From Antedon mediterranea (Eukaryota > Echinodermata > Crinoidea > Comatulida > Antedonidae): a DNA stretch of 64,000 nucleotides. Positions 42,189-52,987 of the stretch are shown one piece after another (the first letter of the stretch is position 1; the number at the start of each line of letters is the position of its first letter). The DNA lies in contig NC_092679.1 in assembly GCF_964355755.1 (NCBI RefSeq), forward strand, positions 19,148,932-19,212,931, written 5' to 3'. The notes beneath the pieces were generated by a model. It was not told the origin of the DNA. It searched no databases and saw only the letters and a program-made list of their open reading frames with translations. Both the position numbers and the translations under genes were made by a program.

Positions 42189-45100
42189 ATGACTGGGTTT
42201 TCTGTGTTATTGCTGGTTTTTACAGTTATTTCTTCATTTTTCTGCAATTCATATGCGCAGAGAAAACCAAACATAGTTATTCTATTTGCTGATGACCTTG
42301 GCTATGGTGATTTAGAAGTTTACGGCCACCCAACTTCATCAACACCCAACATCAATATTCTAGCAGAAAATGGTCTCCGATTTACTCAGTTTTATTCTGC
42401 TAGTCCAGTATGCAGCCCATCCAGGTCGCTATCCTTTGATTTTGATAGGCCTACACATGTTTGCATTATTAACTTAGATAACTTAAACTTAGACAAATTA
42501 TTTCAAGGCTTAATTTCATTTTTTTCTAAATAAAAAAGACTAGTAGTAATAATAGTACTAGTATCCTATCTTCTAGTTAGGCCATGGTCCTGTCACGATA
42601 AATATGGTCCGGGGCCAAAATCGGTCCGGCCGGACCAGTTTTGGCTCTAAAATTGTGGCCAAAAGCAGTCCGCCACTGCCAAAATCGGTCCGGGTTTTTC
42701 TTCTGTCGATTTTAATTGAATTACTAGGCCTATGATGCTGTTTTAAGTTGTTTATGGCTAGAAAAATATCCCATGATATATATTAGTAAGTTATCTTGTC
42801 GGATAAATACTATAAATAAATGTATTTTATCTAAAAACATGACTTAGGTGTTCACTCATATTTCGGCCTGCCACACACTCACACGAACGGGTATGAGACG
42901 CTGATATTGCCAGCTAGATTTTATTTATGATTGAGGCCTTTTTCCTTCCTCAGCCTAATCAATATTGGATAATTGTTTTATAATAATTGTATTGAATTGA
43001 TATATTGATTGATTAACCATAAATAATTAATAAATTAAATTGTTTTTAACATCATGGGGAAACAAAGATGTTAAAAAAGAACAAAATGGATTAAAAACAG
43101 GCAGATACATATTGTATACAAAAGCCTAACAATTAGTACTAATTATTGATGAGTTACTACTAATAATAATTAAAAAAACAGGCTTAATTTATAATATTAA
43201 AATAACAAATAAAACCCTGTAGTTTTCAATATAATGACTAATCATGGCATTTTTTTAATGATATATACATTATGACTCATTTTGCGCACCATATATTTGT
43301 AAGACCGGACCATATTTGGCGGCCAAAAACAGTCCTACTGCCCGGACCGATTTTATCCAGGCCGGACCAGTTTTGGCGGCCAAAATTGGTCCGGCCGGAC
43401 ACGTTTTGGCAGCCATAAATGGTCCCCCGGACTGATTTTGGCCCGGACTGATTTTGGTGTGACAGTCCCATGGAGGTTAGGCAATCAAATCCTTTTATTT
43501 AATTCTTGCTTGTGTAAAAAATCGTCCTCTGGATGAAATGTGAAGTACTGTATTACCTTTTTTTGAAAGTCTTTAAATTAAATTGTTTGAATTATGTATT
43601 GTTTCATCACAAATGATTCAGGAAGAACTATGCACTATAGTATTGTCAAAGAATAGCTATTTCAAATATGTTTAATAACTTATTACTTTACTCATCAGAG
43701 CTGCCCTTTTGACTGGACGATATCAAACAAGATCTGGCATATGGCCTGGGGTTTTAATCCCCGGAAATAAAGGTGGTCTACCACTCAACGAGACTACGAT
43801 TGCAGAAGTTCTTAAACAAGAGGGCTACAAGACCGCAATGATTGGCAAGTGGCATCTTGGAGTTGGGAAAGCAGGCATGTACTTGCCGACAAATCAAGGA
43901 TTCGACGAGTACATGGGTATTCCTTATTCGCATGATATGTGTCCATGCCTCAAATGTTTCTATCCGGGAGATAAATGCTTTAACACATGTGACCTGCAAT
44001 TTACCGGCTGCCCACTCTATAACGGCACTACGATCATAGATCAACCGGTAGATCTTCTCGGTTTAGTTGAACGATACGTCGACAGAGCAAAAAACTATAT
44101 TGAAACTAACGCTAAATCTGGAAGTCCATTCCTGCTGTATTTTGCGTTTCAACACACCCATCATCCACAGTTTGCTGGTAAAAGTTTTCGAAATTCTACA
44201 CTCCGTGGAACTTTTGGCGATTCATTAGCAGAACTTGATTGGGCAGTTGGACAAGTCATGGACCAATTAACGAAGAGTGGATTATCTGAAAATACATTTG
44301 TTTTCTTTACTTCAGACAACGGGTACGCATTTGATTGAGAGTATAAAAGTTGCATATTATAGGCCTTTATTTTTTCCCCTCCAATTAAGGGTTTTCGTGA
44401 TTATAATAAAACGACTATAAATCTTTTTTTTTTCAGGCCTAGCTTAAGAAACCAAAATAGAGGGGGCAATGCAGGGTTACTTAAGTGTGGAAAAGGAACA
44501 TCTTATGAGGGAGGACAACGAGTTCCGGCAATTGCGCATTGGCCAGGAAGAATTGCACCAGGAAGAACGACCGAGCTAGGCAGTACATTAGATCTTCTTC
44601 CAACTATTTGCAAGATTACGGGTGCTTCTCTACCGAAAGCTACCATTGATGGAGTTGACATGTCGCCTATCATATTCAACGGAACGAAGGTGAGTCAGGG
44701 TTCCAACGGTGTCCGGTTTAGAGAAGGTTGACTAAAGCCTAGTAAAATAGTCTGCACTACAGTAGCAAACTTTACAACATTTTTCTTGCAAACTTTGGAG
44801 TTTTACTTTTCTTAAATTTGCAAACTAAAGTTAGTGTACTAGAACTAGTGTAGACTTCTGCAAACTTCTGCAGTTTAAAAAATATTTCTTACTAACTTTT
44901 GCAAACTTTTCTTTCCAAACTTGGGAGTTTATAAGCAAAAGTTTTCCAGTGTAAACTAAGCTTAATATTTGTTTACTTTTACCACCAGGGTGTACGTGAA
45001 TCATTCTACTATTATTTTACCGAACCGAATCCTAAATATGGATTGTATGCTGTGCGGAACCGGCAATTCAAAGCACATTATTACACCGAAGGACAGATAA

Positions 45101-45432
45101 ATTCTGATCCAGATAATCACGATCCTGATTGCCGACCAACGAGCAAGCGTACCGCTCGCGACCCACCGCTATTATATGATCTTTTACAAGATCCTTCAGA
45201 GCAGTTTAACCTGAACAATGTTACAGAGTATCAAAGCATTATAGCAGAGCTAAATGAATTGAAGGCGTCATTTGAGAAAGGCATGGTGTGGGGAACATCG
45301 CAGATCACAAGAGATGTTGACCCAAATTTAGAACCATGCTGTAACCCAGGTTGTAAACCATTCCCTATATGTTGTATGTGCCACCAGAAATATCATTCGC
45401 ATTACTATAAAAATAGTAACATGTATCCATAA
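42189..45432 (+). CDS. ARSA: Arylsulfatase A-like lysosomal sulfatase, 4 coding exons, ~518 aa
   Basis: Hydrolyses sulfate esters such as cerebroside 3-sulfate in the lysosome. Exons: 42189-42424, 43699-44322, 44437-44689, 44989-45432, with consistent phases. Residues 1-23 are a signal peptide (hydrophobic, ending SYA before QRKPN). Active-site features seen: metal-binding FADDLGYGD (about 33-41), the CSPSR motif with the formylglycine-forming Cys75 and Arg79, GKWHLG, HTHHPQF, TSDNG and [11 protein letters not shown]. The Cys-rich end ([16 protein letters not shown]) is the arylsulfatase A hallmark, and the length is near human ARSA (507 aa). It is closer to ARSA than to GALNS or ARSB/STS by this tail; orthology among invertebrate paralogues is not proven. 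The intron 1 donor (AG/GTCGCT) is weak but required by the [11 protein letters not shown] join. Confidence 0.93.
42578..43480. mobile_element. ~900-bp TIR element with GGTCCGG-rich ends, ARSA intron 1
   Basis: The left CCATGGTCCTGTCAC and right GTGACAGTCCCATGG are inverted. Both ends carry several tandem copies of CCAAAATCGGTCCGG / CCGGACCAGTTTTGG in mirrored order (42620-42700 and 43300-43460). The middle is AT-rich with no transposase. The minus-strand ORF at 43277 is a read through these repeats. Confidence 0.75.
44732..44965. mobile_element. MITE-like element in ARSA intron 3
   Basis: TAAAGCCTAGTAAAATAGTC on the left is matched imperfectly by GTGTAAACTAAGCTTAA on the right. The interior repeats GCAAACTTT / AAAGTTTGC words in both orientations. 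It nearly fills the intron between 44689 and 44989. Confidence 0.5.
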
Positions 45433-45458
45433 GTGTTTTGTTTGCATAACATTAACAA

Positions 45459-45790
45459 GAAATGTTTTTGTACAGTTTTAAACTGTTTTTGTTTTTATCA
45501 TGGAATTAGCTACAAGTGTCCACATTTTACGTTAATATCCAGCATTCCACTTTTTTCCAACATGAATTTATAAAATACCTATACAAATTAATACAATCCA
45601 TGAATGTTAAAATCAAGAAAGTATCGCATCAGAAATGTTTTTGTACAGTTTTAAACTGGTTTTTTTTTATCATGGAATTAGTTACAAGTGTCCTACATTT
45701 TACGTTAATATCCAGCATTCCACTTTTTTCCCACATGAATTGATAAAATACCTATAAAAATGAATACAATTCCATAAATGTTAAAATCAG
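45459..45790 (+). repeat. ~172-bp tandem duplication after ARSA stop
   Basis: The segment beginning GAAATGTTTTTGTACAGTTT (about 45459) recurs at about 45631 with shared TCATGGAATTAG, TTACGTTAATATCCAGCATT and CACTTTTTTCC stretches. The copies differ by a few substitutions. Confidence 0.9.
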
Positions 45791-46054
45791 GAAGTTATTG
45801 CATAAGCAGTTAAATTTAGAATTATGGACAAATTTAAATACATTCCAATATTTTTATACTTTTGATTTGATAGTTATATATTGAATTTGAAAAATATAAC
45901 AAAATAAATGCAATGTCAGAGAAATATATTTGAGAGAATTTATTATAAAATTATTAATGCATGCTATGTTATGCTGGCTTTGTATGATCCAATAGTCAAT
46001 ATTATTGACACATAAAAATAATTAACTAAATTACACATTTACAACACTATACTG

Positions 46055-46204
46055 TAAAGTTCTGTCTACACTATCAAACTAGTTTGTCAAAAAAGGTGTG
46101 ATGTGCCCAAATATGTTGGTTAATTCCTAATATGGTAGTGATATGACACCATCTTTTCCATATATGGGCACATCACATTTTTTTAATAGTGTAGACAGGG
46201 CTTT
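46055..46204. mobile_element. Abundant palindromic MITE, copy 19
   Basis: Left TAAAGTTCTGTCTACACTAT, right AATAGTGTAGACAGGGCTTT. Between ARSA and VASH. Confidence 0.85.
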
Positions 46205-46235
46205 AAAAGTTTTAAAATGCTGAAGAATTGAATGT

Positions 46236-46466
46236 CTAATTGACATGTTCATCTCCTTCTTGTATTGCAATTAGATCTATTGCAGTTTTCACAATATATT
46301 CTTTGTTTCCACAATGTAAGCCATTTGTTTTAATCACTACACTGTTAATTTTATGTTGCATGTCCAGTTTACTTCCAGCAAAGACAAGAACTCGATTATC
46401 TCCAAGCGTAATTCTATTACGCATCTGTCGTGTCTGTCCAAGGTTTAGTATTTTTCCACAAATCGA
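46236..46466 (-). CDS. Unidentified exon-like ORF downstream of VASH
   Basis: The minus strand has an acceptor-like CTATTTTACAG at 46467 followed by a 76-codon open frame to a TAG at 46236. It starts SICGKILNLGQTRQ and ends KTAIDLIAIQEGDEHVN. The composition looks protein-like (alternating hydrophobic strands such as RVLVFAG and INSVVIKTN) and differs from chance ORFs in this AT-rich DNA. I do not recognise the family. It begins in phase 0, the same phase as VASH exon 9, so it could be an alternative last exon of VASH, the last exon of an unannotated gene, or a pseudogene fragment. Confidence 0.35.
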   Translation of the reverse strand, partial: SICGKILNLGQTRQMRNRITLGDNRVLVFAGSKLDMQHKINSVVIKTNGLHCGNKEYIVKTAIDLIAIQEGDEHVN

Positions 46467-46616
46467 CTGTAAAATAGTGGAGTATGAAGTAGGACTCCTG
46501 AAACCGATTCAGGATTTTGACAAATTAGGTGGTGCCGGACTGTCAACACACTCCCTCCTCCTCCTTCCTACACCGTTTCACCTCTTGGAATTCTTAATAA
46601 TAACATATTAATAGTT

Positions 46617-49490
46617 TTATATTCTTATATCATAATCTGCAATCTGTAGTTTGTCCAAGACAGCAGCCGTATCAATATCTTGCAGCTTTTCACTTGATGC
46701 CTCTTTCTTTGGTGTGCCATCCTTGGATTTGCTTTCTTTTCTGGGAGACAAGCTGTTTCTAACGTCTCGCTGCATTGCACCATAGCAGTTAGCTGCCATT
46801 TTAAACTGTTGAAAAAATTTATAACATTACCATTGTATATGTTCATGATTATGTAGAGTATAACATCTGAAGGAATGGGTTTTTAGCTACTATAATTAAC
46901 AAAGCAATTTATTTTTTAGTGTAATATAACTGCAATATTGTATTTTATTTTAATTGTGAAACATAGGGTGCATTCAGGCGTAGGTTCTGTTTGTACTCCA
47001 AAAAATTAACCCCAATTTCTTGGCAACAGAAACAGGACAAATTCTTAGTAATCGGTTAAATTGCATCCTAAAAATTATTTAAAAACACATCGATTCGATA
47101 TTTAATCAGTTATTGCTGTGCAACTTTTAGCTGCAACGCAAATTACGGTTATTTGATTGACAGCCGCTGACCTTACCACTGAAGTAACATTTGAATCAAT
47201 CGCCAGAACCCATTTTCGGTAAATGATTAAACGGTTATTTAGGAGACAAAATGCAGTCAATATAAACATATTTCTGATTTATTTTGAAATAAACGGTACA
47301 GTATTCTTCTTACCCTTCCTTTCATTTCCTTTGAAACCTTTTCAATATCTCTTCTCATTTCACTGGTAGATAATTTTACCATGTTCAAGGATAAATACTA
47401 CAGAAACAGAGAATTATTAAATAATTATTATATTAATTTACAAGTACAATATATTCAATTCTTTATTTAAACTACAAATTTTATTTTGCATCAAACAGTG
47501 TAACCGCTCTGTCCTGTTCTGTCTATTTTATAACTTACTTTCCATTCGATGGGGACATAGCTGAGTGGATCATGGGGTACTGGTAGACCAATTTTAACCT
47601 TTTGTACTACATGCCAATCTAAAAAAAATTATGAAAAGAAATATAGTATATTAAGTAAAGACTGTCTATAATGCAAATGTAGTTTTAAGATAAATTTGTA
47701 ATTGCAACTTAGTTATATCTTACAATTTCCATATGCTTTCACAAAATCCAAAACTAAGTCGGTTAAAGTCTGAAATAAATAAAATTGCAGAAAAAAAAAT
47801 GTAAAAGAAAGTTAGAGAAAGTTACACATTCCATGGTTTGGCAAGTATGAAAATTGGTGAATTACAGTACTACTTGAACTCCTCCTTCATGAAGTGCCCA
47901 TTTCAAACCAGAGACCAGTGCTTTTGTGGAAGAAAGGAAGCTCCTTTAAACATTTTCCCTATGTGCTTGACACTATGTCTTAGCTGTGTGTTCCCAAACA
48001 AGGCTTTCAGTACAGCCGGGCCGGGCCCGGCCCACTCTAAATTTCACAAATTTTACTGCAAAAGAAATTAGGTTCAACACTTCAGTTCACTACCTTTAGG
48101 CCCTGGAGACGCCACTGTCGCCAGGGGCCTAATTAATATGCCTCAAACGTGGCTGTTTAAACTTACTGTGAACACAAGCGGTTTGTCCATCAAATCTGAC
48201 CTTCGACTCATGCCCAGCGATCCGTACCGTCCATTGTAACGCACCCCTAACACAACATGGCGATGAGTTGTGCCGGAAAATTCTGTTTTAAAACTAAGTG
48301 GGAAGCGCTCAAGCCCTGATAATGAATTTGTTAAATATCTATAAATAGCAAATTAAGGTTTATACAAATGAAAATGTTTATATATAAATTAAATAAATCA
48401 TTCCATTTTTTAAAGTGCCATTCCAACAATTATTCCTCATATGTCAAAAAGAACAAAATTCAGATGAAGTGACTTAAACTGGCCAAAAAATGTCAAGTTA
48501 TGTAAAGCCAGATTCACAATTTAGAGAAATATAGTATTAAAAATATCGACAATTTATATTGTTTAATCTCAATTAAAACAATGTTATTAACCACTAGTAA
48601 TGTTTTGCTTTGGTCAATGATGGTATTTGGTTGAATGGTCAGTAAGTTGGACATTTATTAAAAAGGATACATTGCAAGAATAACAGCTTCAAGACATTTA
48701 ATTGGTAGTGATTCCTTGATCATTTCTTTGGCAGAATCCATCAACCTGAAAAAAATATATTATTAAACTTACACATTTTTTTACCACAATAAACAAGAAA
48801 AATGAGTTAGCAACAATCTGCTGGTAATTCTTACCCTGTTAATGGTCTATTTTTTCTGATTTCAAAAAATTGCGTACCTGTATGGTTATAGCTGACAAAA
48901 ATATTTAAGGACAAATTTGTTATTTTTTTATTTTTCACTTCATACAAATGCCAGTTTTTTAAATTACACGTGTGCGCAGGCCTAGATAGTACAAATTGGT
49001 AGGATACTGAAGATTCTTCATATAGGTTTGAACTGCTTTTATTTTTTCTGAAACTGTTGATCCTTCATGGAACGTTGGTACCACTGGTATCGGCACCTGA
49101 AAGGGAAATGATAATTTATTACATTTTTTATTTAAATTATCTAGTAAATTACTGTAGTATACTATTATTGACTTTATTGTGGTCCTGGTATTTTTTTTAT
49201 TTACACAGTATTTACGTATTCAAATGTTGCTACAGACCAGGCATTAATAATAATACCTTTGGTAAGTCCTTTGCATCCCTTATTTCATTAACCATGTCTT
49301 CTCCATCAGGGTGCTTTTTGGTTACGTCATTCCACATTCTTTCCCAAGTTTTATTTGAAACTGGAAAACCATCTTTGTTGACGTAAAATAACACGCCACT
49401 TTCTTCATTAAATTCTTCATCATTTTCCTCCTTTTCTTTATTAGATTTGTCACCTGACGAGTTCTTTAAAGATGTAGATATTGTTGACAT
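46617..49490 (-). CDS. VASH: Vasohibin, tubulin tyrosine carboxypeptidase, 9 coding exons, ~341 aa
   Basis: Transglutaminase-like cysteine protease that, with SVBP, removes the C-terminal Tyr of alpha-tubulin. Exons in transcript order: 49257-49490, 49008-49096, 48835-48891, 48671-48745, 48167-48338, 47724-47769, 47539-47618, 47314-47397, 46617-46805. Phases fit and the sum is 342 codons; human VASH1 is 365 aa and VASH2 355 aa. The catalytic triad is intact: Cys144 in LPIKCLEAV, His179 in HRHVVLG and Ser196 in LGMSRR, with spacing (35 and 17 residues) equal to human Cys169/His204/Ser221. Other landmarks are [22 protein letters not shown] and YLTNS, and the end YDIRI resembles the human YQIRV tail. 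A single invertebrate copy is expected to predate the VASH1/VASH2 split. Exons 2 and 4 have weak GTATCC donors. Confidence 0.93.
46965..47255. mobile_element. Diverged relative of the 15022-15864 element
   Basis: AATCGGTTAAATTGCATCC, TGTGCAACTTTTAGCTGCAA and TTGATTGACAGCCGCTGACC parallel parts of the larger element (GAGCTGCAACACAAATAGCG and TTGACCTCACTTTGACC). The ends are poorly preserved. In the VASH intron between exons 8 and 9. Confidence 0.5.
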
Positions 49491-50134
49491 AATAACTTTA
49501 AGTTTTTAAAGCCTATTATTTAGTAAAATATTCATTATGTTTACACCCCTTTTCAACACGGTTCTCGCATTTATTGTTTACTGTTTCCAACTAAACGAGG
49601 TTTGTTCACGTAGCAAGATTGTATTTTCTCCACAGAAAAAATACTAGTCGTTGGGGGAGTAAACAATAAAACGTGTACAATAAATTTCGAAAACAAAATA
49701 CTATGACGTTACGATTGATTAATTTTTCATTTGTTCATATTTATTTTTGTTTATTATTTGATCATTTTTTGAAGAAAAAAAATTAGTACAGCTGAGTAAA
49801 ATTCAATGTTGTTTGAGTCGATCTGAATATTCATTACTTTGATCAGTAAACCGTGACGAGTCTATGTATTTTAAATTTATTTAAATTTTGAACATAAAAA
49901 TGCGTCAAATTCGTAGAAATGTCGCTCTGTAAATCATGTCAACGCGAAATTTGATATAGCTAGACAATACATCTAACGCGTTTGACAGCGACTTCAACGC
50001 AGACAAATTTTGAACGCTTTATTGTTTTTTCGCGCCATTTGTCATTCGAGAAGTGGGAAGTTGATTGATCTTGACGTGACTGAGTTTTTGTTGAGAAATT
50101 TTTCCATAACGTTTTTGTTTTTCTAATTATCAAT
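49491..50134. promoter_or_regulatory. Divergent promoter region VASH / SIVA1
   Basis: 644 bases separate the two divergent start codons. The E2F-like site at 50028-50037 lies on the SIVA1 side. No repeats were recognised here, in contrast to most of the window. Confidence 0.5.
50028..50037 (+). promoter_or_regulatory. E2F consensus site upstream of SIVA1
   Basis: TTTCGCGCCA matches the E2F consensus TTTSSCGC with flanking CA and lies 97 bases before the SIVA1 ATG. Mammalian SIVA is reported as a direct E2F1 and p53 target, so the site is plausible. No p53 element was sought systematically. Confidence 0.5.
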
Positions 50135-52987
50135 ATGCCAAAACGTGCTCGAACTGAGGAAGAGTATGGGTACTGTCCACTACAGTTAAAGACTCATGTT
50201 GGTATAAAAGAAGTAAATATGGGAGTGAACAGTGAGAAAAATATGAAAGCAGTTTATGGTAAGAAGTGTGCTCTACGTCTAGCCTAGCTAGGCCCAGGCC
50301 TAGGCCTATCTCCTTTTCGCTTCGGCGGCCGTTTGGGGGACATGATGAGACAAGCTCCTGTGCGGATGTAGGCCCATTTATTGGCGTGGGGTCATTAGAA
50401 ACTTAGAGGCCTAATCTACTACACCATAACAATTAACATAGAGATATTATGTGGATGGATATTTTATAATTATAATTTGATTAGTCAATTCTTTACAATT
50501 ACGTTATTATAATATATAATTCTGTGGTTGTAAAAACGTTTAAAAAAATGATTTGATACGCAATAAATATAACGCCGTGGCTAAAGATACGGTACCGTAT
50601 CCTAAATTCCGTTTGCTTAAAGGTACGGTAAAATTGCATTACGTCATAATCAGCCAATGGGGTGCTGGTACTTGTGTGACATCATCGTATAAGGACTTTG
50701 GATTTTTTTTCATATCGCGAAAACAGTGATCAACCGGCGGCTTAACATTTTCTTTATGCTTCATTTATCGCTATTATCCCCGCCGTGTGACAAAAACTAA
50801 ATGTAGCCTAGCTAGGGCCTAGGCCTATGTCTGTTATTATTGATAGGCCAACATTTTAATTCTAGAATACAGAAATTGACCGTTTCAAAAGAAGCCTACT
50901 ACGTACTATAACCATGCTATAACCTATAGCCTCAGAATATGAGTTTGTTTGCCAGGCTGGGGCCAGCTGCATGTGTGTGCGCTGATTTCTGTGACTCAGA
51001 CCTGGGGCTAGGCCTATTGTCTAAATAATAGTATTTGAGGGCCCCTTTATTGTCCGCATTTGCTTTTTGTTTATGTTCACCATCTGTAATCAAAGTTTAT
51101 TAAAAAATATAGGCCTAAATAGCCCATTGAAATAAAAATAAAATGAATGAATGAAATAGTTTTTAGACGCAATATTTAATTATAATTCCTTTACTTCTAA
51201 TTTGGCTATCAACATATTTCTACTGTAGTGTATAATGTTGTATAATGAAATAATATTTGAGATTGAGTGCGTGTTTTAAACGCTTTATGTAACCTCCACC
51301 AACCACATGATCTTGCTCTTTTACTACAGCATCGACGTTGTCGCCCGGCCGTTATTACATTGCTAGGTCTAGCCCCGAGGCTGAGTCACAGAATCATCAG
51401 CGCACACATCCATGCAGCCTAGAGCGCCGCCGATAGGCATGCTCTACAGACGCGATGTGAAAAAAAAAACCAAAGTCCTTATACGATGACGTCAAACACG
51501 TACCAGCACCCTATTGGCTGATTATGACGTAATGCAATTTTACCGTACCTTTAGTAAACGGAAGTTATCTTTAGCCACGGCGTAAATATAAAGTTTACAG
51601 GGTCAGAGAGTACTCTCTGAATGTACTGTATAAATGAAATTGAAATAATATGCTTGTATTGTTATTACAGCTCACACAATGAATCTGATGCTACAAGGTC
51701 AGAAAGCCTACTATACCGGCGGTGGTCAGACAAACAACAACAATTATGGACATGGTTGCTCAGATGGTCATCCCCATCGTGATAGTGTTGGGCTGCAACA
51801 TGTGCAACCTGGTCAATTGCAACTCAATATGACCGGTCAATTAGGACTCAACAAACCAGAGGGAGAAGGTGATTTTTGTAAATAGTTTTTTAAAATCTCG
51901 CTAAAGATTGGTTCCCGCCTAGAGGAGGACGCAACGCAAGAACGGTTGAAAATGTAATGCAAGTGATTTCAACAATCACGATGCCATGGAAGATGATCGC
52001 GTCGTAATTGGTCAAATTACTTGCACTTGCATCCTTGTGTTGTGTCCTAGTGGGAGCCAAGCTTAAGGGGAGACGATTTAGTGAAAAGGTTAAGGTTCTT
52101 GGTTATTTGGTATATAGGTCCAGTAGTACTCAATTTTTCTTTGAAGGATTCCACAGTTTTTCTGGTATTTTGTTTTGCAACTTCTGTTTTTGTATATTTT
52201 CAAGAACCTTTTTTCATTAATAAAATGTGTTATTTCTCTTTTAGCAGCAGTGGCGTGTGGTGGACAAGTGGAAGCTTCATGCAGAGCATGTCTGACAGGG
52301 AGTGACCTGCGCGCCTTGAATAAATGCATACATTGTGAGCATTCCATGTGTCGGCCTTGTAGCAGACAATGTGACAATTGCTGTGGAACCTACTGCCAAT
52401 TCTGTACTGTATTAAAGTAAGTTCTTTAAAAAAACATGCATAGTGCAGGTGTGGTTAACGTGGTTTCCTTCCCAATTCCAAGGGCCCAGGATTCAATCCT
52501 GACCTAGTGCCAGGGTTGTAACTCACAACTCCCTAAGCCTCAAATGACGCATAGCATAAAAAAATAATAAAAATAGTTTTTCAATTCTGTAATTGGCGAG
52601 TTTGTGCTCGCTGTTAGATGCATATACAATTTTTAAAAAAATTAATGATATTGATTGTTGATAAATAACACAATGATAAAGTTTGGTAACAAATTTTATT
52701 AGTCCTTAAGTTTTATACCACCTTGTACATGACATGGAACTTTTTTTTTAAGAATGGGTCTTCCTTGTTTGGCTATCAGGTGGATCTATATGTAAAGTAT
52801 TTATTAATTTTAAAATGTAAATTAATTTTAAAGTTAATTACTGGTCACATTCTATGAAAGAGGGATAATCAATGCCAACTGATGAACCAGTCAATATTCC
52901 CATTTAATGTTCTTTAATAATTATCTTTATAGCTATGATGAGCGACATGAACGGATCTTTTGTTTGAGTTGTTTGCCGTTGAGGTAA
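50135..52987 (+). CDS. SIVA1: Apoptosis regulatory protein Siva, 4 coding exons, ~182 aa
   Basis: Pro-apoptotic cytosolic/nuclear adaptor, known in mammals to bind CD27-type TNF receptors and BCL-XL and to act in p53/ARF regulation. Exons: 50135-50258, 51671-51868, 52245-52416, 52933-52987. Phases fit, giving 183 codons with stop; human SIVA1 is 175 aa. The start MPKRARTEEEYG aligns with human MPKR, followed by a PLQLK motif shared with human. The Cys-rich C-terminal half (CRACLTGSDLR, CIHCEHSMCRPCSRQC, CCGTYCQFC, IFCLSC) reproduces the spaced zinc-binding cysteines of the Siva B-box-like and zinc-finger region. The middle (GQTNNNNYGHG) is diverged. The exon 3 acceptor is a run of three AGs (see separate entry). 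Confidence 0.92.
50572..51583. mobile_element. 1.01-kb element with ~140-bp inverted repeats and 7-bp target duplication, SIVA1 intron 1
   Basis: The left ACGCCGTGGCTAAAGATA and right TATCTTTAGCCACGGCGT are inverted. Homology continues inward through GGTACGGTAAAATTGCATTA, CGTCATAATCAGCCAAT and CATCGTATAAGGACTTTGG. AAATATA flanks both sides (50565-50571 and 51584-51590). It fills most of SIVA1 intron 1 and has no transposase ORF. Confidence 0.85.
51905..52065. mobile_element. GCTTGGTTCCCACTA-ended MITE, copy 2 (SIVA1 intron 2)
   Basis: AAGATTGGTTCCCGCCTAGA on the left and CTAGTGGGAGCCAAGCTTAA on the right, with CGCAACGCAAG / CTTGCACTTGCATCC interior arms. Diverged relative of 9603-9765. Confidence 0.7.
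52243..52253 (+). other. Triple tandem splice acceptor (TAGCAGCAG) at SIVA1 exon 3
   Basis: Three consecutive AGs, three bases apart, end at 52244, 52247 and 52250. Each leaves the frame intact, so use of different sites would add or remove one or two residues next to the zinc-binding domain (GAAVACGG, GAVACGG or a shorter form). Listed exon start 52245 is the first of the three. Confidence 0.6.
52446..52525 (+). repeat. tRNA-like sequence in SIVA1 intron 3
   Basis: TGTGGTTAACGTGG resembles box A and AGGATTCAATCCTGA box B, with suitable spacing. Probably the head of a tRNA-derived SINE; no cloverleaf with a proper anticodon arm could be drawn. Confidence 0.45.

Larger units (their letters stand above)
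45433..46616. other. Convergent intergenic region ARSA / VASH
   Basis: This region holds the ARSA 3' UTR with a tandem duplication, an AATAAA at about 45903, one abundant MITE copy and the exon-like minus-strand ORF at 46236-46466. No complete gene was recognised. Confidence 0.6.

Noticed and set aside
43277-43471. Minus-strand ORF in ARSA intron 1
   Set aside because: It is a translation of the GGTCCGG tandem words at the end of a transposon.
43778-44355. Minus-strand and alternative-frame ORFs over ARSA exon 2
   Set aside because: Shadows of the sulfatase exon, whose plus-strand frame contains the active-site motifs.
46625-46846. Alternative minus-strand frame over VASH exon 9
   Set aside because: The frame used in the annotation continues VASH in phase and ends with the family-like DIRI tail; this one does not.
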